The notes: generated by a model from the sequence alone, not told the origin. A stretch of DNA of 64,000 bases from Marisediminitalea aggregata (GCF_900129565.1 NZ_FQWD01000007.1:1-64000), one strand, 5' to 3'. Shown: positions 9,735 through 20,847, counted from the stretch's first letter. Numbers and translations: made by a program.

Positions 9735-10085
9735 ATGACATTCAGCATCGATCAAAAATTAATTTTTGCGGTACGTGGAAAAAACCTCGAATTAGTAAAA
9801 GAGAGAATAGCCGCAGGCGGTAATTTAAATTATCAGGATGTTAGTCACGGCTCTGCTTTGGTTGCAGCAATTAATAATAATGATGTCACAATGATTCAAT
9901 ATCTTATTGATCATGGTTCAGACGTAAATGCAGAAAATGCTCACGGTATAGTACCAATTGAAATTGCACTTCATCATGCTACAGATGAGGTGGTCAGACT
10001 TTTAGCCTGGTCAGGAGCGAAATTACATAGCCGCTCGAGACCACATTGGCGAAAACGTTTAGAAGAATGTTTAAGCAGCCGCTGA
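9735..10085 (+). CDS. Small ankyrin-repeat protein
   Basis: A 116-residue protein made of about three ankyrin repeats. The clearest is at about residues 46-65 (MIQYLIDHGSDVNAENAHG), followed by a weaker one (EIALHHATDEVVRLLAWSGA). Ankyrin repeats bind other proteins; the partner is unknown. There is no signal peptide or membrane segment. An in-frame GTG lies nine bases upstream of the chosen ATG, and neither has a clear ribosome binding site. The gene is more AT-rich than its neighbours, which could mean a separate origin. Confidence 0.7.
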   Translation: MTFSIDQKLIFAVRGKNLELVKERIAAGGNLNYQDVSHGSALVAAINNNDVTMIQYLIDHGSDVNAENAHGIVPIEIALHHATDEVVRLLAWSGAKLHSRSRPHWRKRLEECLSSR

Positions 10086-10198
10086 CCATCTCGTTACCTT
10101 GTGTAACGCGATACTCTGAAACTAAACCAGGCTGAGACTTAACCAAAAAAGCGTTGATTAAGGCTACTGTCTGAAGTCTTTACCGCTTCTCATTTGAA

Positions 10199-11569
10199 CT
10201 ACAATCGGGTTACCACCACAACGCCGGTGATCACCAGCCCTACCAGAATATTCAGTATGGTGCCTTCGCGCACCATAGTTTGAATGGGAATGCGTCCACT
10301 GCCGTACACTATGGCATTGGGTGCGGTCGCGACCGGCATCATAAACGCGCAGCTAGCGCTGATTGCCGCAGGCATCATTAACACAATCGGATCGACCCCA
10401 ATCGCCGCTGACGCACTGGCTAACACCGGCATCAGTAATGTAGCCGTGGCGGTATTAGAGGTAATTTCAGTGACAAAGCTTACCGCCAGACATAACAACA
10501 ATAACGTCAGCACAACAGGTAAAGCCGATAAACCCGTTAAGGCCTCGCCCAGCTGTTGACTCAGGCCCGACGCGGTAAACGCCTTTGCCATACAAATACC
10601 ACCGGCAAACAGCAACAGCATGCCCCAGGGAATCGATTCAGCGGTGCGCCAGTCCAGCAACTGGCCCGGTTTTTCTTTATCGCCGTCAGGGACCAGAAAC
10701 ATTAACACCACGCCGGCAATTGCAATGGTACTGTCGCTCACCAGGGTCATACCGGTCCATGCAGACCAGTAAGGGCGGAATATCCAGGCCAGCGCCACAA
10801 TGCCAAACACGGCTAATACCCGCTTTTCAGCAGCACGCCACCCACCCGCTTTGGGTAAATCACACGGCGGCATTTCACCCAGGTTACGAGTTAACCAGAA
10901 CGACATGATCGGAATGGAAATAAGCACCACGGGCACGCCGGTCATCATCCAATTCAGGAAGCTCAGCTCAACCCCAGTGGTTTGCTGATACACGCTCATA
11001 AAAATAATATTCGGCGGGGTGCCGATGGGCGTTCCCACTCCGCCCAGACTTGCAGCATAAGCAATACCCAGTAACAGCGCTGTCGCCAGTTTAGGCGAGT
11101 CCATTGAAGTAATGATTGCCATCGCAATGGGTAACAACATAAGCGCCGTTGCCGTATTGGAAATCCACATACTCAGCACAGCTGAGGTTAGCATAAACCC
11201 CAACACTAACCGTTTGGCGCTGGACGATCCGCATAATCGCAACATGTATACTGCAATACGTCGGTGCACCCCGGACTTTTCCAGCGCTTTTGAGAGCATG
11301 AATGCTCCCATTAGCAATAAAATCACATGGCTTCCCAGCGCAGACGAGGCCTCTTTGTAGTCAATCACCCCCGCCATGGGGAACGCAACAAAGGGAATCA
11401 ATGAGGTAACGGGGATCGGCAATGCCTCGGTCACCCAAAGAATAGCAATTAACACCGTCAGCGCCGCCGTTAAGCTTAATTCAGAAGAATGGCCGTTAGT
11501 GTCCAATAGCCACCATAGCAAGGTGCTCACAACCGCACTAAAAAGAATGACGTTATTTTTTATTTTCAT
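10199..11569 (-). CDS. DASS (SLC13) family sodium:dicarboxylate or anion symporter
   Basis: A 456-residue polytopic inner-membrane protein with about 11-12 hydrophobic segments. Family signatures are present twice: SNTATALMLLPIAM (about 137-150) with GGVGTPIGTPPN (about 177-188), and SNTATATLLMP (about 367-377) with APNAIVYGSG (about 413-422). These are the two Ser-Asn-Thr sodium/substrate sites of the divalent-anion:Na+ symporters (VcINDY type). The likely substrates are C4-dicarboxylates or sulfate-like anions; the sequence does not decide. It is a single gene, convergent with the ankyrin gene. Confidence 0.88.
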   Translation of the reverse strand: MKIKNNVILFSAVVSTLLWWLLDTNGHSSELSLTAALTVLIAILWVTEALPIPVTSLIPFVAFPMAGVIDYKEASSALGSHVILLLMGAFMLSKALEKSGVHRRIAVYMLRLCGSSSAKRLVLGFMLTSAVLSMWISNTATALMLLPIAMAIITSMDSPKLATALLLGIAYAASLGGVGTPIGTPPNIIFMSVYQQTTGVELSFLNWMMTGVPVVLISIPIMSFWLTRNLGEMPPCDLPKAGGWRAAEKRVLAVFGIVALAWIFRPYWSAWTGMTLVSDSTIAIAGVVLMFLVPDGDKEKPGQLLDWRTAESIPWGMLLLFAGGICMAKAFTASGLSQQLGEALTGLSALPVVLTLLLLCLAVSFVTEITSNTATATLLMPVLASASAAIGVDPIVLMMPAAISASCAFMMPVATAPNAIVYGSGRIPIQTMVREGTILNILVGLVITGVVVVTRL

Positions 11570-11911
11570 AGTTTGCCAACCCGTACTAAGCGTACGTACT
11601 CCTGTTTACCTGAGGTAATTATGGCGTCCTGAGCCTGTCGTAATGGGCGCTCTTAACGATTAAAGCCCTGTTGTAGCGGTCTTTGCCTCTTTGTGAATAC
11701 TGTCGGATGGCATTGCTACTGATTGATTTTATAGCTTTTCTTGTTATTACAACCAGCTTAACCCGAGACACTGCTCGCGCCAATACCCCTTCGTCGCATC
11801 CCGGTCAGACCTGTTAGTTATAATTCACTGGCATTTGCAATTCATCGTCTTGTAAACTGGTGGTTATACACTGCTTTTTAATGCAGAAAGGTATTTAGAA
11901 GGACACTTCCC
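11570..11911. promoter_or_regulatory. 342-base divergent intergenic region
   Basis: It lies between the DASS transporter (minus) and the acylase (plus) and no gene is seen in it. A perfect TATAAT occurs at 11819-11824, about 90 bases before the acylase start, and may be its -10 element, but no good -35 was found at the right distance. Nothing else stands out. Confidence 0.3.
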
Positions 11912-14203
11912 ATGCTCAAGTGGATCAAATGGTTGTTCATTGCAGTCATTGCCATCGTATTCATCGCCGGTGCAACCGTGTACGTAACGTTGTCGCAAAG
12001 CTTACCTGCACTGGACGGTCAAAAGCAGCTGCGCGAAATCAGCCACCCTGCCAGCTTGTCACGTGATGCATTGGGTCAGGCTGTCATCACCGCAGCCAAT
12101 CAGCTGGATGCTGTTTACCTGTTAGGTTATGCCCACGGGCAAGACAGACTGTTCCAAATGGATTTACAGCGCCGCGTGGCGGCTGGTGAGCTGTCTGAGT
12201 GGTTGGGTGAAGTCGCCCTAAACGTCGACAAAAATAACCGTTTTCATCAGTTTCGACGCCGTGCCGAGCGCATATTGCCGACCTTACCGGATTGGCAACA
12301 ACAGGCGCTGGTGCAATATGCCAAAGGCGTGAATCAAGCTATCAGCGAGCTTGGTGCCAAACCGTTTGAATATTTGCTAACCGGCTTTGACATCAAGCCC
12401 TGGACCGAAGTTGACAGTCTGTTAGTGGTATACAGCATGTACCTGGACTTACAGGGCAATACCTTGTCCAGAGACTTAGCGCTCACCGAGCTTGCCAAAC
12501 GCTATGGTCAGCCGATGGTCGATTTTATTTTACAGTCCAGTCAGTACCAGGCGGCACTGGATGGTAGTCGTCAGCAATTTAAAGCAGATATTCCCCCCCT
12601 GCCCGGCAACGATGTAACCGCAAAACATACCGTCGAGGTTTTACCTTTTGTGCCCGAAGTAGGCAGTAACAACTGGATTGTCAGCGGTGAGCTTACCGAC
12701 GGCGGTGGCGCTCTACTTGCCAACGACATGCATCTGGGCTTCAGAGTACCGATTATCTGGTACCGTACTCAACTTAATTACGCCCGTAACGATTACGATG
12801 TGAATATCACAGGCGTGTCTTTACCCGGTGTGCCCGGCATCATTGTCGGCACCAATGGTCATGTGGCCTGGGGCTTCACCAACGCCTATATCGACACGGC
12901 GGACTGGGTAGAAATCAGCGACCCTGGCAGTCTTACCGAAGTAGAAGAAACCATACTGGTAAAAGGCGAAGCGCACAGATACACCCGTTTGGAAAGTCAG
13001 TGGGGGCCGGTTAAACAAATCGGCGACCGCTACTACGCACTGCAATGGGTTGCACACCAGCCGTACTCTGTAAACCTTAACCTGATGTTAATGGATACCC
13101 AGTTGAGCGTGCTCGATGCGATTCCCGTGGTACGCAAATTGGGTATTCCGGTGCAAAACTTCGTAATGGGTGACACCCGCGGCAACATTGCCTGGATGCC
13201 AGGCGGTGCAGTGCCCGGCCGCCAGGAGCCCAAAGACATCGCCGTACCTGAATCACAGGCTGCCGGTGGCTGGGACATCGATGAAATGGATTTACCGGTG
13301 GTGATGAACCCTGACACCAAACGAATATGGACGGGTAATTCCCGGGTAATGAGCGCAGAAGATGCCACGCGTTTTGGTGACGGCGGTTATGCCCTGGGCG
13401 CCCGTGCACAGCAAATTCGCGATCGCTTGTTCGACTATCAACAATTCGATGAAGGACGCTTTTACCAGATTCAGTTAGATAACGAAGCGCGTTTCCTTCA
13501 GCCCTGGCATGCATTGCTTCGCCAATTACTGAATCGCAATAGCGGCTATTTTGCCAACGACATTGCCGCGCTGGAAAACTGGGGCAACTGCGCCTGTGCC
13601 GATTCAGTGGGTTACACATTGGTGAAGCATTTCCGCCAGCAGGTAATTTCCGCCGCGTTTGATTCAGTATCCGACACGCTAACGGCCAAGGATTTATCAT
13701 TACGCCCTCTAAGCCGTTATTTGGAGCCCGCAATCTGGCAACTTATTCGCAAGCAGCCACCTGGCTGGTTACCAGAAGGCCAGAGTGACTGGCAGGCGTT
13801 TATGCTGGCGCAATACGAAGAAGCTAAAGCGTCTTTGGAAAAGCAATATGGTAAAAGTGAGGACCTCTCTACCCTTCGTTGGGGTAAAGTGAACACCCTG
13901 GCCATTACCCACCCGTTTGCTAACCAAATTCCACTGGTAGGTAAATACCTGAACATGCCGGAAGTGGAAGGGTTTGGTGATACTTACATGCCGTCTGTAC
14001 AACAGCGTGCATTTGGTGCATCCGAGCGTTTATTTGTGCGCCCGGGTAAACTGGAAAGCGCGGTGCTGACGTTACCAGGTGGTCAGTCGGGTCACCCGCT
14101 ATCGCCCTTTTACCGGGCGGGCTTTATGGATTACGCCGAGCAAAGGCTTACGCCGCTGCTTCCCGGCGACGCCATTCACACGCTTTCATTTACCCCGCAG
14201 TAG
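11912..14203 (+). CDS. Penicillin acylase family Ntn hydrolase
   Basis: A 763-residue secreted or membrane-anchored precursor. The N-terminal segment (residues 5-28) is an uncleaved-type hydrophobic anchor. An alpha region follows, with the family-typical LLGYAHGQDRLFQMDLQRR (about 71-89). Autocleavage would occur before the Ser of GSNNWIVSG (Ser at about residue 255), which becomes the N-terminal nucleophile of the beta chain. LANDMHLGFRVP and the NGHVAWGFTN oxyanion segment follow. Members hydrolyse beta-lactam side chains or acyl-homoserine lactones; the substrate here cannot be told. It is followed at close spacing by ybaK and a PhyH gene, suggesting one transcript. Confidence 0.88.
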   Translation: MLKWIKWLFIAVIAIVFIAGATVYVTLSQSLPALDGQKQLREISHPASLSRDALGQAVITAANQLDAVYLLGYAHGQDRLFQMDLQRRVAAGELSEWLGEVALNVDKNNRFHQFRRRAERILPTLPDWQQQALVQYAKGVNQAISELGAKPFEYLLTGFDIKPWTEVDSLLVVYSMYLDLQGNTLSRDLALTELAKRYGQPMVDFILQSSQYQAALDGSRQQFKADIPPLPGNDVTAKHTVEVLPFVPEVGSNNWIVSGELTDGGGALLANDMHLGFRVPIIWYRTQLNYARNDYDVNITGVSLPGVPGIIVGTNGHVAWGFTNAYIDTADWVEISDPGSLTEVEETILVKGEAHRYTRLESQWGPVKQIGDRYYALQWVAHQPYSVNLNLMLMDTQLSVLDAIPVVRKLGIPVQNFVMGDTRGNIAWMPGGAVPGRQEPKDIAVPESQAAGGWDIDEMDLPVVMNPDTKRIWTGNSRVMSAEDATRFGDGGYALGARAQQIRDRLFDYQQFDEGRFYQIQLDNEARFLQPWHALLRQLLNRNSGYFANDIAALENWGNCACADSVGYTLVKHFRQQVISAAFDSVSDTLTAKDLSLRPLSRYLEPAIWQLIRKQPPGWLPEGQSDWQAFMLAQYEEAKASLEKQYGKSEDLSTLRWGKVNTLAITHPFANQIPLVGKYLNMPEVEGFGDTYMPSVQQRAFGASERLFVRPGKLESAVLTLPGGQSGHPLSPFYRAGFMDYAEQRLTPLLPGDAIHTLSFTPQ

Positions 14204-14211
14204 GAGCAAAT

Positions 14212-14679
14212 ATGACACCGGGCATTGTGGCTGCCGAGCGTAAAAAAATCGCGCATAAGGTGCACAAGTATACACACGACAAACAAGCGGCCTCCTATGG
14301 TTTGGAAGCCGCCGAAAAGCTATCGCTGGCTCCCGAACAGGTTTTCAAAACCCTGGTCGCTGAACTTGACACCGGCGCGCTGGTGGTAGCGGTAGTGCCG
14401 GTTACTCATCAATTGAACCTTAAACAACTGGCTAAAGCGGCCGGTGCGAAAAAAGCACAAATGGGCAATCCACAAAAAGTAGAGCGTACCACAGGCTATG
14501 TGCTGGGTGGTGTCAGTCCGTTGGGCCAAAAGAAAGCCCTGCCCACGTTTATCGACGCATCGGCAGAGCCTTTCGACACTATCTACGTGAGCGCGGGAAA
14601 ACGCGGTCTGGAAATTGAACTAAGCCCACAGGATTTAGCTGGCCTGACCCGCGGCAAGTTCGCCCCACTCGCAGGCTAA
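14212..14679 (+). CDS. ybaK: Cys-tRNA(Pro) deacylase YbaK
   Basis: A 155-residue trans-editing enzyme that removes cysteine wrongly attached to tRNA-Pro. It consists of a single YbaK/EbsC domain. Conserved parts are EQVFKTLVAELD (about 43-54), LKQLAKAAGAKKAQMG (about 73-88, including the essential lysine of the FKTL motif upstream) and GYVLGGVSPLGQKKALP (about 97-113). Length is normal for YbaK. It starts eight bases after the acylase stop, with GGAG just upstream of the ATG. Confidence 0.92.
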   Translation: MTPGIVAAERKKIAHKVHKYTHDKQAASYGLEAAEKLSLAPEQVFKTLVAELDTGALVVAVVPVTHQLNLKQLAKAAGAKKAQMGNPQKVERTTGYVLGGVSPLGQKKALPTFIDASAEPFDTIYVSAGKRGLEIELSPQDLAGLTRGKFAPLAG

Positions 14680-14683
14680 AAAA

Positions 14684-15364
14684 ATGGGCGCTGAGCATAG
14701 TAACGCGCTGCCTTTGGGATACGAACTAGTTAAAGGGTGCTTACCGCCAGCGCAGTGCCACGCCATCTGTGAAGAATTGTCATCGCACCACGTCTGTGCC
14801 GGCACGGGTGGCATTCGCAATGCCGAGAAGAAGTTTACTGGCATTCGTGATCTAGCCCACTGCGCCCATTTGCTGAGTCTCGCGGCTCAATACCTCAATG
14901 GTCCCGCGCAGTTAGTGCGCGCCATCGTATTTAATAAGACCGTCGACAATAACTGGCTGGTAACCTGGCATCAGGATAAAACCGTGTGCGTGTCAGCGAA
15001 ATTCGATGCCCCTGACTGGGGCCCCTGGAGTGAAAAAGACCATACCCTGCATGTACAGGCACCACTTGCTGTTTTAAATAATATGGTGACGTTGCGAATC
15101 CACCTGGATCCCGCCGACATTAGCAGCGGCTGTCTGAAAGTCATTCCCAGTAGTCATCAGGCTGGATTACTCTCGCAGAAAGACATCGAGCAAATAGTTC
15201 GACAACAGCCGGAAGTAGTATGTGAAGCTGGCGTGGGAGATGTACTGGTAATGCGCCCCCATTTGCTTCACGCCTCGTCAAAAGCACAAAACCCGTCTCA
15301 ACGACGAGTTGTACACTTAGAATACAGTGGCTACTCGCTGCCTGACCATGTCAGCTGGGCCTGA
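14684..15364 (+). CDS. Phytanoyl-CoA dioxygenase (PhyH) family Fe(II)/2-oxoglutarate oxygenase
   Basis: A 226-residue cytoplasmic protein with the Fe(II)-binding facial triad: H and D in TWHQDKTV (about 98-105) and the distal H in MRPHLLHASSK (about 189-199). The 2-oxoglutarate-binding Arg is in RRVVHLEYSG (about 207-216). It would oxidise an unknown small substrate using O2 and 2-oxoglutarate. It starts only four bases after ybaK, so it is probably the third gene of that operon. The convergent gene downstream begins 19 bases away. Confidence 0.8.
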   Translation: MGAEHSNALPLGYELVKGCLPPAQCHAICEELSSHHVCAGTGGIRNAEKKFTGIRDLAHCAHLLSLAAQYLNGPAQLVRAIVFNKTVDNNWLVTWHQDKTVCVSAKFDAPDWGPWSEKDHTLHVQAPLAVLNNMVTLRIHLDPADISSGCLKVIPSSHQAGLLSQKDIEQIVRQQPEVVCEAGVGDVLVMRPHLLHASSKAQNPSQRRVVHLEYSGYSLPDHVSWA

Positions 15365-15382
15365 GTAAGCAACCAACCGCGC

Positions 15383-15940
15383 TTAGTTACTTTTGAAACG
15401 CTGTTGCCACAAGCGTTTAGCTTCTTTAATCGCGACGTCACCTGGCGGATTAGTCCCACCCAGCTCTATTGCGATTTCATTGATAATTGCATCACGCTGC
15501 GCAATCATCTCGTCCGCTTTCGCAAACAAATCCTGTGCTTGCGGGTACTGTGCTTTTAAATCCTCAATACCGGCTAACGAATGATATCGCTGCTCAAAAC
15601 CTTCATTAAACAACGCGCGGTTTGCATGAAACTGCAAATACTCCAATCCTTCCTGTGACGCAATAAAATCAATATCCTGCTGACTCAGTTCAGCGGCAAC
15701 GGCAACCTCAACCGCCTTTTGTTGCCAGGTTTGTAATGCCTGAGCGTCCTGCTGCTGAATAGCCTGCTTAACGCCTGCCATTAAATCGCTGGCGTGCAGA
15801 ATTTGTTGGCGAAATGAAAGCGAAGCTAATGCAGCATCCTGTTGTTCATCTTCAACAGGCGTTTGTGGTTGAGTAAACCAAACCCCTGCTGCGGCAATTA
15901 GCAGTACAACGACCAGTATTAAGCCTTTGAGAAATGTCAT
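15383..15940 (-). CDS. Membrane-anchored protein of unknown function
   Basis: A 185-residue protein that I do not recognise. The first 22 residues are a hydrophobic anchor or signal segment (MTFLKGLILVVVLLIAAAGV). The remainder is rich in Gln, Ala and Glu and is predicted helical, with repeated coiled-coil-like stretches from about residue 45 to 180. The topology suggests a periplasmic helical protein tethered to the inner membrane. It is the only gene between the PhyH gene (convergent) and the ihfA terminator. Confidence 0.6.
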   Translation of the reverse strand: MTFLKGLILVVVLLIAAAGVWFTQPQTPVEDEQQDAALASLSFRQQILHASDLMAGVKQAIQQQDAQALQTWQQKAVEVAVAAELSQQDIDFIASQEGLEYLQFHANRALFNEGFEQRYHSLAGIEDLKAQYPQAQDLFAKADEMIAQRDAIINEIAIELGGTNPPGDVAIKEAKRLWQQRFKSN

Positions 15941-16009
15941 AAAAAATGCCTACCCCAAAACTACGTGTAGGTTAGAAGATCTGTCAGCCAGAAGCCCAAC
16001 TAACAGCAT

Positions 16010-16034
16010 AAAAAGGCCAGCAGAGCTGCTGGCC
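16010..16034 (-). terminator. Rho-independent terminator of pheS-pheT-ihfA
   Basis: An 8-bp GC-rich stem (GGCCAGCA-GAGC-TGCTGGCC) is followed by five Ts on the minus strand. It lies 29 bases past the ihfA stop. Confidence 0.85.
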
Positions 16035-16062
16035 AATGATGTCTTTTTAAAGCACTACGTCT

Positions 16063-16362
16063 CTACTCTGTAGGCGGCTTGGAATTTTCAACCCGACTCT
16101 TGAGTTTCTGACCTGGGCGGAACGTAACCACGCGACGCGCTTTGATCGGAATGTCCTCACCCGTTTTCGGGTTGCGGCCAGGCCGTTCATTCTTGTCACG
16201 CAAGTCAAAGTTGCCAAACCCGGAGAGTTTCACTTGTTCACCGGATTCCAGTGCGCCTTTGATTTCTTCAAAAAACGCTTCCACCAAATCCTTAGCGTCT
16301 TTCTTGTTGATACCCAGTTTTTCGAATAAGTGTTCAGCCATCTCGGCCTTGGTTAATGCCAT
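16063..16362 (-). CDS. ihfA: Integration host factor alpha subunit
   Basis: A 99-residue nucleoid protein that pairs with IHF-beta and bends DNA sharply. The HU/IHF fold is complete. The arm contains [14 protein letters not shown] with the intercalating proline, and [13 protein letters not shown] closes the domain. The N-terminal [17 protein letters not shown] and the length fit the alpha subunit. It follows pheT by three bases, the conserved gammaproteobacterial arrangement. IHF also helps sigma-54 promoters, which may matter for the sigma-54-like sites noted elsewhere in this window. Confidence 0.97.
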   Translation of the reverse strand: MALTKAEMAEHLFEKLGINKKDAKDLVEAFFEEIKGALESGEQVKLSGFGNFDLRDKNERPGRNPKTGEDIPIKARRVVTFRPGQKLKSRVENSKPPTE

Positions 16363-16365
16363 AAT

Positions 16366-18753
16366 TTACTCTCTTAACGCTGCCCCGAATTCAGATTCAA
16401 GCCCTTTAACCACTGAATCTACCACCGCTTGGATCTCTGCATCTTCCAACGTTTTGTCTGGATCTTGCAGGATCAGTGATAACGCAAGGCTCTTATAGCC
16501 GTCGGCTATTCCTTGACCAGTATACACATCGAACAAGTTTAGGCCAACTAATTGATTTGCGCTATTTTTTTCAATAAATTTTATTACATCGCCAACAGCC
16601 ACGGTTTCAGCCACGGTAATCGCGATGTCACGGCGGTTTGCCGGGAACTTGGAAACCGGCTTCGCAGACGGTAATTCACGCTGTGTAACGGCACTTAACA
16701 GCAGTTCAAAAACAAACACACGTCCGTTGGTGCCCAGCTTTTTGCTGAATTGCGGGTGTACCGCGCCCAGCCAGCCAATGTGCGCATCATCAAGGTAAAT
16801 TGCCGCTGACATGCCCGGGTGCAAGGCAGAATGCGTTTCAGCTTTGAAGCTCACTTGCTTGCCTTTACCGGTTAGTCCCAGCAGCGCTTCTACATCAGCT
16901 TTCGCATCAAAGAAATCAACAGCCGAATCAGTACCGTCCCAATGTTCCGCTAAGCGACGACCAGCAAGCACGCCCGCCAGCATCGGCTCCTGATTAATGC
17001 CGTTCGGTGCATCAGCATCGGGAACAAAGCGCAGGCCAGTTTCGAACAAACGAATGCGGTTTTGCTGACGCTTCTGGTTATACGAGGTTGCCTGAAGCAG
17101 ACCCGGCCACAAGCTCACACGCATAATAGACATGTCTGAAGAAATCGGGTGCGGCAATACCAAACCGTTGCTTTCCGGGAACAACAGGTTTTGAATTTTC
17201 GGATCAACAAACGAATAGGTAATGGCTTCGTTGTAGCCGCGGTTAAGTAGTACTGCTTTAACCGCATCCAGCGATAATGTCGCTTCGTTTGCCGGAATCA
17301 TTGACAGCGCGGCCACTGGGGCAACATTAGGAATGCTGTTGTAACCGTAAACGCGAGCCACTTCTTCGATTAAATCTTCTTCAATCGCAATATCAAAGCG
17401 GTACGACGGTGCTTTGGCAACCCAACCTTCGTCTGATTCTGTTGCCTGCATGCCCAGTCGAGCCAGGATTTCAGACACGGTGTCATCAGCAATATCAATG
17501 CCCAGAACACGCTTCAGGCGTGCTTTACGCAGCGTAACCTCGGGTTGCGCTGGTAACGTAGCGTCATTCACTGCTTCAACAACCGGGCCGGCTTCTCCGC
17601 CACAGATATCCAGAATCAAACGCGTCGCGCGCTCCATTGCGGTAGCCTGTAATTGCGGATCTACACCACGCTCATAGCGGTGCGATGCATCGGTATGCAG
17701 GCCGTATTGGCGCGCTTTGCCCATAATGGCATCCGGCGCGAAGAACGCACTTTCCAACAAAATGTCGGTGGTGTTTTCGTCGGTACCTGAATGCAGCCCA
17801 CCGAAGATACCCGCCATTGCCAGCGCTTTATTGTCGTCGGCAATGACCAGGGTGTTGTCTTTGAGCTCTACCGTGGTTTCATCAAGCAGTGTCAGGGATT
17901 CACCTGCATTAGCCATGCGTACATTAATACCGCCTTCAATAGAAGCCAGGTTGAATGCGTGCATGGGGTGACCAAGTTCTAGCAGTACGAAGTTGGTTAC
18001 GTCTACAATCGGGTCGATGCTGCGAATTCCACTGCGGCGCAGTTTTTCAGTCAGCCACAGAGGTGACTGCGCTTTTACGTTAACGCCTTTCACCACGCGG
18101 CCCAAATAGCGCGGGCAAGCTTCAGGCGCGCTTAACGTAATCGCCAGCTTGTCTTCAATAGTTGGTGCAACCGCTTCTACCAATGGTTCAGTTACGTCGG
18201 TGTTATTTAACACGCCAACTTCACGGGCAATACCGCGAAGGCCAAGGCAATCTGCACGGTTAGGCGTTAAATCAACCTCAATGGTAACGTCATTGAGTTC
18301 AAGGTAGTCGCGAATATCAGCACCAATCGGCGCATCCAGAGGCAACTCAATAATACCGCTGTGATCGTCGCTAATACCCAGTTCAGAGAAACTACACAAC
18401 ATGCCGAACGACGGCTCACCGCGCAGTTTCGCTTTCTTTATTTTAAAATCACCCGGAAGCACTGCGCCAACTTTGGCAACAGCGACTTTCAGGCCTAGAC
18501 GGCAGTTTGGTGCACCACATACGATGTCCAGCAGCTCGTCTTCGCCCACATTAATTTTGGTCACGCGCAGTTTGTCAGCGTTAGGGTGTTGTCCACACTC
18601 AACCACCTCGCCTACTACTACGCCTGAGAAGTCACCGGCAACCGGTTCTACGCCGTCGACTTCCAGTCCTGCCATACTTAGCTGCTCGCACAGTTCATCC
18701 TGTGACGCAGCAGGGTTAACCCATTCTCTTAACCACTTTTCACTGAATTTCAT
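16366..18753 (-). CDS. pheT: Phenylalanyl-tRNA synthetase beta subunit
   Basis: A 795-residue subunit of the alpha2-beta2 enzyme that charges tRNA-Phe. Domains in order are the tRNA-binding EMAP-like domain (about 40-150, with HPNADKLRV), the B3/B4 editing domain (about 210-385), the B5 domain (about 400-470), the catalytic-like core, and the C-terminal anticodon-binding FDX-ACB domain (about 700-795). Size and domain order are standard. It starts 12 bases after pheS and is followed by ihfA. Confidence 0.98.
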   Translation of the reverse strand: MKFSEKWLREWVNPAASQDELCEQLSMAGLEVDGVEPVAGDFSGVVVGEVVECGQHPNADKLRVTKINVGEDELLDIVCGAPNCRLGLKVAVAKVGAVLPGDFKIKKAKLRGEPSFGMLCSFSELGISDDHSGIIELPLDAPIGADIRDYLELNDVTIEVDLTPNRADCLGLRGIAREVGVLNNTDVTEPLVEAVAPTIEDKLAITLSAPEACPRYLGRVVKGVNVKAQSPLWLTEKLRRSGIRSIDPIVDVTNFVLLELGHPMHAFNLASIEGGINVRMANAGESLTLLDETTVELKDNTLVIADDNKALAMAGIFGGLHSGTDENTTDILLESAFFAPDAIMGKARQYGLHTDASHRYERGVDPQLQATAMERATRLILDICGGEAGPVVEAVNDATLPAQPEVTLRKARLKRVLGIDIADDTVSEILARLGMQATESDEGWVAKAPSYRFDIAIEEDLIEEVARVYGYNSIPNVAPVAALSMIPANEATLSLDAVKAVLLNRGYNEAITYSFVDPKIQNLLFPESNGLVLPHPISSDMSIMRVSLWPGLLQATSYNQKRQQNRIRLFETGLRFVPDADAPNGINQEPMLAGVLAGRRLAEHWDGTDSAVDFFDAKADVEALLGLTGKGKQVSFKAETHSALHPGMSAAIYLDDAHIGWLGAVHPQFSKKLGTNGRVFVFELLLSAVTQRELPSAKPVSKFPANRRDIAITVAETVAVGDVIKFIEKNSANQLVGLNLFDVYTGQGIADGYKSLALSLILQDPDKTLEDAEIQAVVDSVVKGLESEFGAALRE

Positions 18754-18765
18754 GTTGATGCCGCC

Positions 18766-19800
<1,035 letters not shown>

Positions 19801-19903
19801 TCAAACGGATTGCAAAACGGCCGGAACTGTAAAAGGCCGACATTTTACACAAAGGATAAAAGGCACGGCTACCCTAACGGGCTGATTTCAGCAAATAAAA
19901 TGC

Positions 19904-19929
19904 AAAAACCTGCAAAATTGCAGGTTTTT
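19904..19929. terminator. Bidirectional-type terminator hairpin upstream of pheS
   Basis: The inverted repeat AAAAACCTGC-AAAATT-GCAGGTTTTT is AT-flanked on both sides and so has T runs in both directions. It lies 22 bases past the isochorismatase-family gene on the minus strand, where it most simply ends that transcript. It is also about 160 bases upstream of pheS, so an attenuator role cannot be excluded. No Phe-rich leader peptide was seen. Confidence 0.7.
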
Positions 19930-19951
19930 ACTGTTCAAATCATACCAGTGC

Positions 19952-20491
19952 TTATTTGACGAGAGGCAGAATCGCTTTGAATTCCGGAATATCGGCCCGT
20001 TCGAGCAATTCGTACAGCGCCATTTCAACACCGCTAATGTGTGCCCCCAGGCGTTGCATTTTGTCCAGCGCCAGGGCTTTGTTCTGAGGATTTCTGGATG
20101 ACACCGCATCATTTACAATATGCGCGTGATAGCCGTTGTCGAGTAGGTCACATACGGTCTGGTAAACGCAGATGTGAGCTTCAATGCCACACACAAGCCA
20201 GTCTGTACGCCCAGTTGATGCAATCGCCTGTGAAATTGCCGTGTTACCCATTGCACTAAACGTAGATTTAGCGAAAGGCTCATAGTCTGACAAATGTTCA
20301 GCTATTGCCGGCACCGTTGTGCCCAGTTTGTCTGGCAACTGCTCTACCCAAATCACGGGGAGCCCAAGTATTTTCATGCCTTGCACTAAGGTGATAACAG
20401 ATTGAATCGTCTCATCGCTATTGGCAACCAGTTTAGCCAGCTTTCCCTGCACGTCGATGATAATCAGACCGGTATTTTGTTGTTGTAACAC
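19952..20491 (-). CDS. Isochorismatase-family cysteine hydrolase (YcaC-like)
   Basis: A 179-residue cytoplasmic hydrolase. The catalytic triad pattern is visible: D in LIIIDVQGKLA (about residue 13), K in the middle (PFAKSTFSAMGN, about 74) and C in LVCGIEAHICVYQTV (about 106-116). This family cleaves amides, ureido compounds or vinyl ethers; the substrate is unknown. It is divergent from the TonB receptor gene at 20894, and the shared 400-base region carries the purine-type palindrome, so a role in nitrogen or purine metabolism is possible but unproven. Confidence 0.85.
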   Translation of the reverse strand: MLQQQNTGLIIIDVQGKLAKLVANSDETIQSVITLVQGMKILGLPVIWVEQLPDKLGTTVPAIAEHLSDYEPFAKSTFSAMGNTAISQAIASTGRTDWLVCGIEAHICVYQTVCDLLDNGYHAHIVNDAVSSRNPQNKALALDKMQRLGAHISGVEMALYELLERADIPEFKAILPLVK

Positions 20492-20812
20492 ACGCCTATC
20501 CTTCTCGGTTTCGTTTCATCACTATAGCTCTCTATCATACATACCCTTCACGCACTCCATGGGCGCACTATCGGTGTTTCACCGCGATAACCTGACCATT
20601 TATCGTGCACCGACTGAATAAAATTGGTGCATTTAATTTCATCAATGAAATAACGACGCTCAAAAGTGCGCTCACATAGCAACAGCACGACTAATTAAAA
20701 CCCTATTTTCTATCGCTGATAGATAAAACCATAACCTATTGAATAAATTTATATTAATAAAAATTACTTGCGTTTATTAGACCTATCCCCCAAGTACTTC
20801 TGCGCCTTATTC

Positions 20813-20826
20813 TGACCACCTGGTCA
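20813..20826. promoter_or_regulatory. Palindromic operator TGACCA-CC-TGGTCA
   Basis: A perfect 6-bp inverted repeat with a 2-bp spacer, 67 bases before the receptor start. Near-copies occur upstream of the adenosine deaminase (57707-57720) and the second TonB receptor (60850-60863). The cognate regulator is not known. Confidence 0.6.
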
Positions 20827-20831
20827 AGTTT

Positions 20832-20847
20832 TGGCACGTGTTGTGCT
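20832..20847 (+). promoter_or_regulatory. Sigma-54-like -24/-12 promoter
   Basis: TTGGCACG-TGTT-GTGC matches the sigma-54 consensus (TTGGCACG-N4-TTGC) at all but one fixed base. The invariant GG (20833) and GC (20845) are 12 bases apart as required. It lies about 48 bases before the receptor ATG. A second site of the same form is upstream of the other receptor. Confidence 0.45.

Noticed and set aside
13077-13733. 218-residue minus-strand frame inside the penicillin acylase gene
   Set aside because: The opposite strand encodes conserved acylase sequence; the frame has Arg/Pro/Cys-rich shadow composition.
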